Shown here piece after piece: positions 48,765 to 56,570 of a stretch of DNA of 64,000 nucleotides. The first letter of the stretch is position 1; every line of letters begins with the position of its first letter. Position numbers and translations under genes: made by a program. Under the pieces are notes generated by a model. The model ran no database searches. It was not told the origin of the DNA and worked only from the letters and a program-made list of their open reading frames with translations. The DNA comes from an uncultured Clostridia bacterium (lineage in GTDB: Bacteria; Bacillota; Clostridia; Christensenellales; Aristaeellaceae). The DNA lies in contig CAMKNZ010000010.1 of the NCBI GenBank assembly GCA_946414315.1, positions 1 through 64,000 of the forward strand. The letters run 5' to 3'.

Positions 48765-49073
48765 TGGTTTGATTCCATTCCCAACCTTGTTTTTACGCAT
48801 CCGAATGGATACCACTACATTCAGCCGACGATCTGGAAGGAATTCCAGAAAATTCTGAAGAAAGCCGGCCTACAGCATTACCGGGTCCATGATCTTCGTC
48901 ATACATTCGCTGTAAACAGCATTAAAGCCGGCGATGATATCAAGACCCTGCAGGAGAACATGGGGCACTATTCCGCAGCTTTCACGCTGGATAAATACGG
49001 CCACGTTGTTGACGAAATGCGTAAAGCCAGCTCTGAAAGGATGCAGAAACTGATCGACAGTATGAGCATGTAG
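48765..49073 (+). pseudogene. Tyrosine recombinase (phage/ICE integrase), C-terminal fragment
   Basis: About 102 codons remain open up to TAG 49071. They hold the catalytic end of a tyrosine recombinase: VHDLRHTFAVNSIKAGDDI (His-x2-Arg-His), LQENMGHYSAAFTLDKYGHV (His and the nucleophile Tyr). The N-terminal 250 or so residues of a normal integrase are missing, and no start is visible. It points toward tRNA-Leu, 270 bases away, as usual for elements integrated in tRNA genes. Confidence 0.85.
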
Positions 49074-49092
49074 TCTGTGAAATGCCTTACCG

Positions 49093-49120
49093 AACCTTCC
49101 GGAAATCCGGAAGGTTTTCT
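49093..49120 (+). terminator. Terminator after the integrase fragment
   Basis: AACCTTCCGGA (49093-49103) and TCCGGAAGGTT (49106-49116) form an 11-bp stem followed by TTCTTTT. Confidence 0.8.
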
Positions 49121-49241
49121 TTTGTACACAATCTTTGGTTATCGGAAACATACCGGGAATCTGTTTCCCAGGTAACTCCACCGCCAAAAACCGCCCAGAA
49201 TTAAGCCAAAATTTTGCCAGATTAATCTGGTAGCCAAAACG

Positions 49242-49266
49242 AAAAAAAGGCTCCCATGCGGGAGCC
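49242..49266 (-). terminator. Second terminator downstream of the tRNA cluster
   Basis: GGCTCCC and GGGAGCC pair around four bases, and seven T follow on the minus strand. Confidence 0.8.
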
Positions 49267-49274
49267 AAAAATCC

Positions 49275-49307
49275 GGTAGCGGTACGGTAGCGGTACGGTA
49301 GCGGTAC
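49275..49307. repeat. Three tandem 11-bp repeats
   Basis: GGTAGCGGTAC is repeated three times without interruption between the two tRNA-cluster terminators. Function unknown; probably slippage-derived. Confidence 0.7.
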
Positions 49308-49340
49308 AAAAGGACAGAGCCCTTGAAAATCAAGGGCTCT
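49308..49340 (-). terminator. First terminator of the tRNA cluster
   Basis: A perfect 11-bp stem (49316-49326 with 49330-49340) with a three-base loop lies three bases after tRNA-Leu; TCCTTTTG follows on the minus strand. Confidence 0.8.
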
Positions 49341-49341
49341 G

Positions 49342-49363
49342 AGTGCGGGAAACAGGACTTGAA
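49342..49363. repeat. tRNA-Leu 3' end, direct repeat partner of 34152-34173 (right att)
   Basis: This is the 3' end of the intact tRNA-Leu gene and its two flanking bases. The identical left copy lies 15,190 bases away in the same orientation. Confidence 0.7.
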
Positions 49364-49427
49364 CCTGCAAGTACGTACGTACACATGAACCTGAATCATG
49401 CGCGTCTGCCAATTCCGCCATTCCCGC
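49344..49427 (-). tRNA. tRNA-Leu (anticodon CAG)
   Basis: The acceptor stem GCGGGAA/TTCCCGC, the anticodon loop TTCAGGT, a long variable arm built of GTAC repeats and the T-loop TTCAAGT are all present. The class II long variable arm supports Leu. CCA is not encoded. It is the last gene of a seven-tRNA cluster and the integration target of the island. Confidence 0.93.
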
Positions 49428-49436
49428 AGAAGATGG

Positions 49437-49518
<82 letters not shown>

Positions 49519-49549
49519 ATATTAAGTTCCCTCTTGACCCAAAGGGTGG

Positions 49550-49622
49550 AGCTGGCGATGGGACTCGAACCCGCAACCTGCTGATTACAAATCAGCTGCT
49601 CTGCCAATTGAGCTACGCCAGC
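49550..49622 (-). tRNA. tRNA-Thr (anticodon TGT)
   Basis: Acceptor GCTGGCG/CGCCAGC, D-arm TAGCTCAATTGG, anticodon loop TTTGTAA, T-loop TTCGAGT. CCA is encoded (49547-49549). Confidence 0.94.
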
Positions 49623-49659
49623 ACGAAGCTCGTTACTGCGGATCCAACCTGAAAAGTGG

Positions 49660-49733
49660 CGACCCGGAAGGGGCTCGAACCCTCGACCTCCAGCGTGACA
49701 GGCTGGCGCTCTAACCAACTGAGCTACCGGGCC
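49660..49733 (-). tRNA. tRNA-Asp (anticodon GTC)
   Basis: Acceptor GGCCCGG/CCGGGTC with discriminator G, anticodon loop CTGTCAC, T-loop TTCGAGC. CCA is encoded (49657-49659). Confidence 0.94.
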
Positions 49734-49743
49734 AAATAGGCTG

Positions 49744-49817
49744 TGGGCCTTCAGGGACTTGAACCCCGGACCAACCGGTTATGAGCCGGCCGCTCTGACC
49801 AACTGAGCTAAAGGCCC
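49744..49817 (-). tRNA. tRNA-Met (anticodon CAT, elongator)
   Basis: Acceptor GGGCCTT/AAGGCCC, anticodon loop CTCATAA, T-loop TTCAAGT. The first acceptor pair is G-C, so it is not the initiator. A lysidine-modified tRNA-Ile2 also has a CAT gene anticodon and cannot be fully excluded. CCA is not encoded. Confidence 0.88.
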
Positions 49818-49838
49818 ATATCGGAAAGGAAGAAAAAG

Positions 49839-49911
49839 TGACTCCGCCGGGATTCGAACCCGGGTAGCCGCCGTGAAAGGGCGGTGTCTTAGGCCTCTTG
49901 ACCACGGAGCC
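49839..49911 (-). tRNA. tRNA-Glu (anticodon TTC)
   Basis: Acceptor GGCTCCG/CGGAGTC, anticodon loop CTTTCAC, T-loop TTCGAAT. CCA is not encoded. Confidence 0.94.
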
Positions 49912-49930
49912 ACGTACGAGGCGATTTGAG

Positions 49931-50005
49931 TCGGGGTGAAGGGATTCGAACCCCCGGCCCCATGCTCCCAAAGCACGTGCGCTAGCCAGACTGCGCTACA
50001 CCCCG
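49931..50005 (-). tRNA. tRNA-Pro (anticodon TGG)
   Basis: Acceptor CGGGGTG/CACCCCG, anticodon loop TTTGGGA, T-loop TTCGAAT. It is the first tRNA of the cluster in the direction of transcription. Confidence 0.94.
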
Positions 50006-50141
50006 GTGCATCCTTCCCGCGGTCTATCCCGCAGGCGACTCTGATAATATACACGAATTAAAACCGATTGTCAATCACTATTTTTCCATAGCGAAAGAAA
50101 ATCTCCGTTCGGATTCATTCCCTGAACAAACCCTGTGCCTG

Positions 50142-51017
50142 TCAGTTTTCCGATTGTTTTCTGTCAAGCACAGACATAAACCAGGCGATCGCGAATCCGA
50201 TGACCAGGCAGACGGCGCAGGCAATCCAGACGCCGGTGGTTGCCAGCGGGAAGCATTCGCGGTTCTGCATGAGCAGCGTCACGGGTGATCCGATCACCAG
50301 GCCGAAAATTGCGCAGAAGGTCAGCGCGGCATGCTTTTTAAGCAGGTAATTCATGAGCTTCGCAATGACCACGATGCCCACGATCAGACCGATCGCATAC
50401 GGCAGCAGGATCGCCAGGCTACCCCAGTCCCCGCCCCGCAGGTCGTTCATGGCGTTGATGACCGGGTTGTAGTAGCCCAGCAGCATCATGATCATGGAAC
50501 CCGAAACGCCCGGAATGACCATGGTGGAAGAAGCGATCGCGCCCAGCGGGATCATCAGCAGGATGGTGCCGATGGAATGATCCACTGTCCGTGCTTCCGG
50601 CGGATTCAGCAGGGGCAGTACCACCACCAGCGCCAGGAAGAGCAGGAACAGGATCAGGCCGGGCAGTTTGGCTTCCTTCATGTTGACCCGTTTGAAAATC
50701 GCGGGAAGCCCGCCGAGGATCAGGCCGATAAAAGCAAAATTGGTAGGAAGGCGGGTGACCGGAATCTCATCGGACTTTGTCCCCAGCAGGGTGCCGATGA
50801 GCGCGGCAAAAGCAAACAGGCCGATCAGGATACCGATCAGGATCGGCAGGATCTCCCGGAAGCTTTTTTTGAACTGTTTGAAAATATTGTTGACCGCATA
50901 GATGATACGGTCATAAATACCCATGGACACCGCCATGGTTCCGCCCGATACGCCGGGAATGATATTGGAGACGCCCATCACAGCACCGCGCAGAATATCA
51001 AGAATCCAGTGCAGCAT
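50142..51017 (-). CDS. DUF368 undecaprenyl-phosphate translocase (PopT family)
   Basis: A 291-residue membrane protein with eight or so helices. The family signature is MGVSNIIPGVSGGTMAVSMG, with the second repeat VIPGVSGSMIMMLLG. DUF368 proteins were shown to recycle undecaprenyl phosphate across the membrane for envelope synthesis. AAGGAAGG precedes the ATG. It is downstream of the small export protein at 16 bases and the two are likely cotranscribed. Confidence 0.88.
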   Translation of the reverse strand: MLHWILDILRGAVMGVSNIIPGVSGGTMAVSMGIYDRIIYAVNNIFKQFKKSFREILPILIGILIGLFAFAALIGTLLGTKSDEIPVTRLPTNFAFIGLILGGLPAIFKRVNMKEAKLPGLILFLLFLALVVVLPLLNPPEARTVDHSIGTILLMIPLGAIASSTMVIPGVSGSMIMMLLGYYNPVINAMNDLRGGDWGSLAILLPYAIGLIVGIVVIAKLMNYLLKKHAALTFCAIFGLVIGSPVTLLMQNRECFPLATTGVWIACAVCLVIGFAIAWFMSVLDRKQSEN

Positions 51018-51033
51018 TGATCAAACCTTCCTT

Positions 51034-51513
51034 TCAGGTAAACAGTTGTACGCCGTTGATGACAATCAGGCTGCCCACGCCCATGATGATAGCGGCAAGC
51101 AGCACACCCAGCAGCACCGCCACGATGCTGGATTTGAAATCCATATCCAGAATGCTCGCGGCCAGGGTTCCCGTCCAGGCGCCGGTGCCTGGGAGCGGGA
51201 TGCCGACAAACAGCAGCAGAGCGATGAACAGTCCCTTTTTCCCGGCTTTTTCCTGGAGCTTTTGACCCGCTTTGTGGCCTTTTTCCAGGCACCAGGTAAA
51301 GAAGCGGCCGATATACTTCTTATCCGCACCCCATTCAAGCACCTTGCGGGCGAAAAAAAAGATCACCGGTACCGGCAGCATATTTCCCACCATGCACACA
51401 AGATAGGCCGGCAGTGTAGGAATGCCGTTGGCCAGTGCGTAAGGTAAAGCACCCCTGAGTTCGATCAGGGGAACCATGGAAATCAGGAAAGTGATCACAT
51501 AATGCTTAAGCAT
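51034..51513 (-). CDS. Small multi-drug export protein family (COG2426)
   Basis: A 159-residue membrane protein that begins VITFLISMVPLIELRGALP, the signature of the COG2426 small export protein family, with the later FVGIPLPGTGAWTGTL. Such proteins have four or five helices; the transported substrate is not established. GGAGGGG precedes the ATG. It is the first gene of a pair with DUF368. Confidence 0.85.
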   Translation of the reverse strand: MLKHYVITFLISMVPLIELRGALPYALANGIPTLPAYLVCMVGNMLPVPVIFFFARKVLEWGADKKYIGRFFTWCLEKGHKAGQKLQEKAGKKGLFIALLLFVGIPLPGTGAWTGTLAASILDMDFKSSIVAVLLGVLLAAIIMGVGSLIVINGVQLFT

Positions 51514-51588
51514 ATACCCCTCCGTCGATCAGTGCCGAACGTTCAAACGTGCGCATTATAGCATAGCCGCAAAACCATGTAAAGCCGT

Positions 51589-51834
51589 TCAGAACTGCCC
51601 TGTCATACTGTCATCGTACCATGCGTCGTCTTCCGTTTTTTCAAAGGAAGCCGCCAGGTTCTCCGGGGCGAACCGGGGATCAAAGGCCAGGTCTTTCAGC
51701 CGGTCGCGGCTGACCACCGTGTCTGTGCCGAGGCAGTCGTTGCAGCGGTAGCCGCACTCCGGGCAGACACAGCCCAGATAATCGCTTTCCGCCTGGATCA
51801 TATAGGTTCCGCATTCCTTGCAGCTGCACCTCAT
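51589..51834 (-). CDS. Small zinc-ribbon protein
   Basis: An 81-residue protein with eight or so cysteines arranged as C-x-C-x2-C and C-x-C-x2-C-x3-C-x2-C in the first 35 residues (CSCKECGTYMIQAE; CVCPECGYRCNDC), typical of zinc ribbons. The second half is acidic without recognisable motif. GGGGAGG lies ahead of the ATG. Function unknown. Confidence 0.75.
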   Translation of the reverse strand: MRCSCKECGTYMIQAESDYLGCVCPECGYRCNDCLGTDTVVSRDRLKDLAFDPRFAPENLAASFEKTEDDAWYDDSMTGQF

Positions 51835-51901
51835 GTCCGCGCCTCCCCTTTCATCCATAACAGAAAAATTATAGCATTTCCCCGTATGCGGTTCAAGGCA
51901 T

Positions 51902-51930
51902 AAAAAAGTGGGGCCGCACCGTGCGGCCCC
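51902..51930 (-). terminator. Terminator of the hpf gene
   Basis: GGGGCCGC pairs with GCGGCCCC around five bases, and on the minus strand a run of T follows. Confidence 0.85.
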
Positions 51931-52091
51931 GGGGTCAGGTTGTTCGTTCGGATCTCAGGGGATACTGTGTCGGCCTGATGCTTTCGATTCGCTAATCGCG
52001 TCAGATGTGCATGGTTCCGGTTTCCGGACGCCTCATGCTGTTTATGCATTCCGCCGTTTCCTGATTTACCTGTCCGAACGTTGAAGTCTGA

Positions 52092-52631
52092 TTATGCTTC
52101 CGGCTCCAGGAGACCCAGGTCTCCGTCCTTTCTCAGATACAGGACGTTGGTCCGGTCTGTATCTATATTCACAAAGGCGAAGAAGTTGTGGCCCAGCAGT
52201 TCCATTTCGATGGCGGCGTCTTCGACGCTCATGGGCCTGACGGGGAAGGTCTTCAGTTTGACGACCTTTCTCTCCTTCTCTTCTCCTTCCGTTCCTTCCT
52301 CAATGTATTCCGGCACATCCGGGATTTCTTCTCTCAGGTTCTTGCCCAGCTTAGTCCGGTGCTTACGGATCTGCCGCTCCATTTTTGCCAGCGCCTTGTC
52401 GATGGCAAGGAACAGGTTGTCGTCCGCGGAAGATTCGCTGCGCAGGATTACGTTCTTTCCCATGGGAACGGTGATCTCCACCACCCGCCGGTCATCCTTC
52501 TCCTTTCTCATCTTGACCAGCATCTCTGTTTCCGGCCAGAGATACTTGCCCATGGTTTCCGTCTTCTTTTCAATCCTCTGGGTGATTGCCGGGCTGACCG
52601 ACATGTTGCGTGCCTGAATTGATAGTTTCAT
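52092..52631 (-). CDS. hpf: Ribosome hibernation promoting factor, long form
   Basis: A 179-residue long-form HPF. Residues 1-100 are the RaiA/YfiA domain (KLSIQARNMSVSPAITQRIE; DDNLFLAIDKALAKMERQI). The C-terminal dimerisation domain is conserved (KTFPVRPMSVEDAAIEMELL, GHNFFAFVN, LRKDGDLGLLEPE). It binds 30S subunits and dimerises ribosomes in stationary phase. AAAGGAG precedes the ATG. It has a structured 5' leader. Confidence 0.95.
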   Translation of the reverse strand: MKLSIQARNMSVSPAITQRIEKKTETMGKYLWPETEMLVKMRKEKDDRRVVEITVPMGKNVILRSESSADDNLFLAIDKALAKMERQIRKHRTKLGKNLREEIPDVPEYIEEGTEGEEKERKVVKLKTFPVRPMSVEDAAIEMELLGHNFFAFVNIDTDRTNVLYLRKDGDLGLLEPEA

Positions 52632-52672
52632 ATATCCGATGGGCTCCTTTCAAATTAGTGAACCGGAATTTC

Positions 52673-52710
52673 TCACAGAAGGGCCTCCATTCCTGTCAGC
52701 CGTTCTGTGA
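52673..52710 (-). other. Hairpin in the hpf 5' leader
   Basis: TCACAGAA (52673-52680) and TTCTGTGA (52703-52710) form a perfect 8-bp stem with a 22-base loop, 42 bases ahead of the hpf start. A second small hairpin (GTGCC/GGCAC) lies further upstream. Possible control of translation or stability. Confidence 0.45.
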
Positions 52711-52842
52711 AAGATCGTGTGCCATCGGCACCACACCCTTTCATTTTTCCTTGTATTTATTTATTTCTACACACCTCGGAAAACTCCTTCTGTGTTTTGT
52801 ATTTTTTTTGAGATTTTCAGACCATTTTTAACATGAATGGGT

Positions 52843-53592
52843 TCAGGCCTGTTGATTCCTGTATTCTCCGGGTGTGCAGCCGGTGATTTTCTTGAAGCTT
52901 CTGGAAAAATGCGCCACGTCGGAAAAACCCGTTTCCTCCGCGATCTCGTGGATCCTGAGCGCGGGATCCTTCAGCAGCTCCTTGGCCCTTGCGATCCGCA
53001 TGCCCGCAAGCAGGTCAAAGAAACTCTGATCCGTTTTCCGGTTCAGCAATTTGGAAAGGTGCCACTGGCTCACGTATACATGGTCCGCCACTTCACTCAG
53101 GGAAAGATGCTGTTCCGTGCAGTGTTCCTTCATATAGGCCAGGGCGGCCTTGACCAGATGGTTGCCAGCCTCCCGGACAGACTCCTCGTCGGTCGTTTCT
53201 TCCCGCAGGCGGGGCATGGCGTCCAGCCGTGCGACCATCTGCCGGACCGTGTCCTTCAGCTCTTCCAGGTCGCTGGGCTTGAGCAGATAGCGGCATACGC
53301 CCAGCGTGATCGCCTGCCGGGCATAATCGAAATCACGGTACGCCGTCAGGACACTCATCTGGATCTCCGGAAACTCGCTGCGAATCGCGGCAAGCATGGT
53401 CAGTCCGTCCATATTCGGCATCCGGATGTCCGTCAGCACGATATCCGGCCGGAGCTTCCGGATCTGTTCCAGGCCGTCCGCTCCGTCGTGCGCCGTACCG
53501 GCGACCTCACAGCCCAGTTCCGCCCACGGAACCACCGTGGACAGACCGCGGAGAATCAGCCGCTCATCGTCCACCAGGATTACACGGTACAT
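52843..53592 (-). CDS. AraC-type response regulator (YesN family)
   Basis: A 249-residue response regulator. The receiver domain (1-120) has the acidic pair DDER and the phospho-acceptor Asp55 in LTDIRMPN. The C-terminal AraC helix-turn-helix pair (about 150-248) shows LSEVADHVYVSQWHLSKLLN and ITGCTPGEYR. It is the last gene of the operon GH94, hexomutase, kinase, binding protein, regulator, and probably activates this operon and the divergent ABC importer when phosphorylated. GAGGTG precedes the ATG. Confidence 0.92.
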   Translation of the reverse strand: MYRVILVDDERLILRGLSTVVPWAELGCEVAGTAHDGADGLEQIRKLRPDIVLTDIRMPNMDGLTMLAAIRSEFPEIQMSVLTAYRDFDYARQAITLGVCRYLLKPSDLEELKDTVRQMVARLDAMPRLREETTDEESVREAGNHLVKAALAYMKEHCTEQHLSLSEVADHVYVSQWHLSKLLNRKTDQSFFDLLAGMRIARAKELLKDPALRIHEIAEETGFSDVAHFSRSFKKITGCTPGEYRNQQA

Positions 53593-53601
53593 TTACACAC
53601 C

Positions 53602-54810
53602 TCACTTCCCGAAGGGATTCATCTCCATGACCCGCTTCCAGCATTCCCCGGGCGTCATCGTTCCCGCCGCCAGAGCGGGAATGCATTCCAGCAGCCATAC
53701 CTCCCGGGCGTTGTTGTTCATCGCGTCCTGAAGCGGACTGACCATATTCCTGCCCGCCTTCATATCCTCCGCGGAATCCAGCAGGCGCCCGGAAAGGGTC
53801 GAGCTGCCCAGTTCCCGGATGCTTTCCTCGCCGGTCAGCTCCGCGAACAGGGCTACGGCAGCGTCCCTGTGGCCCGATTCCCAGGCCCGGCGCGTCAGAT
53901 AGAAGCCCATGGAAACGCCGCCGAGATAACAGTCGGCAGTTCCGTTCCCGTCGCGCCGGGGCATGGGCAGCACTGCCAGCGTATCCATCATAGCAGAGGA
54001 AAAAGCCGAATCCAGCCAGCTGCCGTCCATCTGCATCGCGGCCTTTTTGCGAAGGAACAGGTCTGTGGACTCGCTTTCGTAGGTGCTTCCCGCGTTGTCG
54101 GCAAAAGCGCCGGCTTCCGCCAGTTCCCGGATCACGCCCATGGCCGTGAACCAGGAAGCAGGCACCTCCTCAAAGGTCTTCGGCCGGGCCTGCAGGTCTT
54201 CCCGGGAGGCGCAGGCAAGCAGTGCCATCTCCGCCAGATAATGCGGAATATCGGACAGGGAAACCGCGATCGGGATAATCCCGTTCTTCCGGAAGATCCG
54301 GATTGCCTCCAGCAGGGAATCCCAGTCTGTCGGCAGCGGCGCCCCATACTGTTCAAACAGGTCCGTATGGACATACAGCCCTTCCCAGAATCCCCGGACC
54401 GGTACGGCATAAACCCGGCCGTCCTCCTCCCTCAGAGCATCTGTCTCCGGCAGGCGCAGCTCAGGATACGCGGCATTGATTTCTTCCAGGGAGACCACCC
54501 GGGACAGGAGCGGCGCAGAATCAGCACCCGCGGCAAAGAAGAACAGAACATCCGGTTCATTGCCTGCTGCAAAATCCTTCAGCACCGCCGTCTTCCACGC
54601 TTCATCGCTGGCGGAGGAACGGTCGCTGACCGTATTGCCGGTTTTGGATTCATAACGTTGCAGAATTTCCACATACTCCTCCGCCGACCCGTCCTGGCCC
54701 GCGAAGCAGCTGATCGTATGCAGCGTAACGCCGCCCTCCGCCATGCCTGTGGCGGATACGGCCAGCGTCAGCAGGATCACCGCTGCAATCCATCTTCTGA
54801 TCATGTGCAT
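53602..54810 (-). CDS. Solute-binding protein (family 1) within the two-component operon
   Basis: A 402-residue family-1 extracellular binding protein: a signal peptide (MIRRWIAAVILLTLAVSATG), then YVEILQRYESKTGNTVSDRS and AAGNEPDVLFFFAAGAD. No lipobox Cys. It stands between the kinase and response regulator genes and not with permeases, so it likely presents sugar to the sensor kinase rather than to a transporter. AGGAGG lies 9 bases ahead of ATG 54810. 14 bases follow the kinase stop. Confidence 0.87.
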   Translation of the reverse strand: MHMIRRWIAAVILLTLAVSATGMAEGGVTLHTISCFAGQDGSAEEYVEILQRYESKTGNTVSDRSSASDEAWKTAVLKDFAAGNEPDVLFFFAAGADSAPLLSRVVSLEEINAAYPELRLPETDALREEDGRVYAVPVRGFWEGLYVHTDLFEQYGAPLPTDWDSLLEAIRIFRKNGIIPIAVSLSDIPHYLAEMALLACASREDLQARPKTFEEVPASWFTAMGVIRELAEAGAFADNAGSTYESESTDLFLRKKAAMQMDGSWLDSAFSSAMMDTLAVLPMPRRDGNGTADCYLGGVSMGFYLTRRAWESGHRDAAVALFAELTGEESIRELGSSTLSGRLLDSAEDMKAGRNMVSPLQDAMNNNAREVWLLECIPALAAGTMTPGECWKRVMEMNPFGK

Positions 54811-54823
54811 GATTGTTTTCCTC

Positions 54824-56545
54824 CTACTGGATCTGCCGGGGCAGCACGATCGATACCGACGTCTGCCCGGGCTGATCCGTATCCACACGGATGCTCACGG
54901 CTTCGCCGTAGATCAGCCGCAGCCGGTTGACGATATTGGCCAGTCCGAGATGATTCCCGGTGGGCCGCCCGTTCAGCGCTGCCTCGATTCTCTCCCGGTC
55001 TTCCTTTCCCGCTTCCTTGCCAGTATTGATGATCTCGATCCGCATACAGGCGTCGTTCATTCCGCACCGGAGGGTGATCGTTCCGCCGCCCGCCGGGGCG
55101 ATTCCATGCTCCACGGCGTTTTCCAGCAGCGGCTGAATCGTCAGCAGCGGCAGAACGCCGTCCATCGCTTTTTCACTGATTTCCCGGATGATCGTCAGAT
55201 CGTTCCCGAAGCGCTGCTGGATAAAGAATACATAGGCTTCCGCCACTTCCATCTCTTCCCGCAGGGTGACCAGCCGCCGGTCCTGTTTCGCCATGGAAGC
55301 GTTCAGCAGCACGGACAGGGAGGTCACCATGGAGGAAATGCTCTCCGACCCCTCGATCCGCGCCTGCCAGTTGATATCCTCCAGCGCGTTGTTGATGAAA
55401 TGCGGATTGATCCGGCTCTGCAGCGCCAGGATCTGCGCGTTCTTCAGCTCTATTTCTTCTTTATAGGTCCTGTCGATCAGTTCCTTCATCCGCAGGGACA
55501 TATGGGAGAAAGACTGCCCCAGGCGGCCCAGTTCATCACCGCCGTTCAGCGGAACTGTCACACCCAGCTCTCCCTCCTCGATCCGCCGGCTGGCGTCGGA
55601 CAGGAGCGTGATGGGCTTCACGATCCGTTTGCTCAGGTAGATACCGATCAGGATCAGGATGGGAATCAGCAGCAGGCACATGATGACCAGCCGCTGCCGG
55701 AACAGATAAATCTCTTTATACTGTTCCCGCCGGTCCATCGTCAGCCTCAGGTCCAGAGCGTTCTCTTCCCCGCCGGACAGCCGGACGTAAACCAGTTCTT
55801 CGCGGCCGTCGTCCGTCAGGCCGGGTGCTGACGCGTTCCAGTCCGCTTCTGCGTCTCCGTACGCGTCCAGGTGGATTTCCGCCCTCGCGTCCCAGGTTCT
55901 CTGCAGTTCAGTCACCGGCCCGAACAGGCGTTCGCTGTCGATTTCCAGAATCAGCATGCCATAACGTTCCATCCGCAGGCTCAGGAGATTCCGCACCAGG
56001 TACATCCGCTCTCCGACGCAGATGAACCTGCACCGGGTATCCAGCGTTTCCCCCTCCGCCAGCACAGCCTCGCGCAGGTCCTGCAGCTCCGCGGTGCTGT
56101 AGGCCGTTCCTCCCCGGGGATACATAAAGATTTCCGGATTCTTGACCGGGAAACAGGCGGCAAAGGAAATCAGCTGTTCCCGGCTGTATTTCCGTTCCAG
56201 ATAATTCCGGCACAGCCGCATGTATTCCGCGTCTCCGATGGCGCCGTCGTTCCATTTCTGCCAGGTGTCCGTCAGTTCACCGTCATAAGTGGCGTCTCTG
56301 GCCAGCTCCAGCGTCCGTTCCACATTCTGTTCCGTCAGCGTCCAGGCCTGCTCCGCGCCAGAGGTGACCGCAGCCCGGGTCTGGTCCTCCAGCCGGCGCA
56401 GCAGAAGGCTGCCGGTAAATACGCCCAGGAGCAGCACAGGGAGCAGATAGCTGAGCAGCACGATCAGGCTCACCTGTGCGCGCAGCGATTGCCGGATCCG
56501 CCCGAAAAAGCGGATCTTCGGTTCCCTTCCCCTGTCCTTTCCCAT
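54824..56545 (-). CDS. YesM/LytS-type sensor histidine kinase
   Basis: A 573-residue membrane kinase. Helix 1 lies at about 27-50, followed by an extracellular sensor part of about 240 residues, helix 2 (LVIMCLLLIPILILIGIY), a HAMP domain (RIVKPITLLSDASRRIEEG), the His-kinase segment QSRINPHFINNALEDI and an HATPase domain (QPLLENAVEHG; NTGKEAGKED; GLANIVNRL). The usual NPHFLYN reads NPHFINN. It is paired with the AraC-type regulator and has a binding-protein gene between. AGGGAAG precedes ATG 56545. Confidence 0.92.
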   Translation of the reverse strand: MGKDRGREPKIRFFGRIRQSLRAQVSLIVLLSYLLPVLLLGVFTGSLLLRRLEDQTRAAVTSGAEQAWTLTEQNVERTLELARDATYDGELTDTWQKWNDGAIGDAEYMRLCRNYLERKYSREQLISFAACFPVKNPEIFMYPRGGTAYSTAELQDLREAVLAEGETLDTRCRFICVGERMYLVRNLLSLRMERYGMLILEIDSERLFGPVTELQRTWDARAEIHLDAYGDAEADWNASAPGLTDDGREELVYVRLSGGEENALDLRLTMDRREQYKEIYLFRQRLVIMCLLLIPILILIGIYLSKRIVKPITLLSDASRRIEEGELGVTVPLNGGDELGRLGQSFSHMSLRMKELIDRTYKEEIELKNAQILALQSRINPHFINNALEDINWQARIEGSESISSMVTSLSVLLNASMAKQDRRLVTLREEMEVAEAYVFFIQQRFGNDLTIIREISEKAMDGVLPLLTIQPLLENAVEHGIAPAGGGTITLRCGMNDACMRIEIINTGKEAGKEDRERIEAALNGRPTGNHLGLANIVNRLRLIYGEAVSIRVDTDQPGQTSVSIVLPRQIQ

Positions 56546-56570
56546 ACGCTTTCTTCCCTTCCGGTCCGTT

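Noticed and set aside
49344-49427. The GTAC-rich variable arm of tRNA-Leu as a separate repeat element
   Set aside because: It is part of the long class II variable arm and folds as expected.
51831-52049. A 72-codon minus-strand frame between hpf and the zinc-ribbon gene
   Set aside because: It contains the hpf terminator and overlaps the zinc-ribbon start; no ribosome binding site or protein-like pattern.
52837-54930. A 697-codon plus-strand frame opposite the response regulator and binding protein
   Set aside because: Antisense shadow of well-supported genes; rich in His, Gln, Arg and Pro with no recognisable domain.
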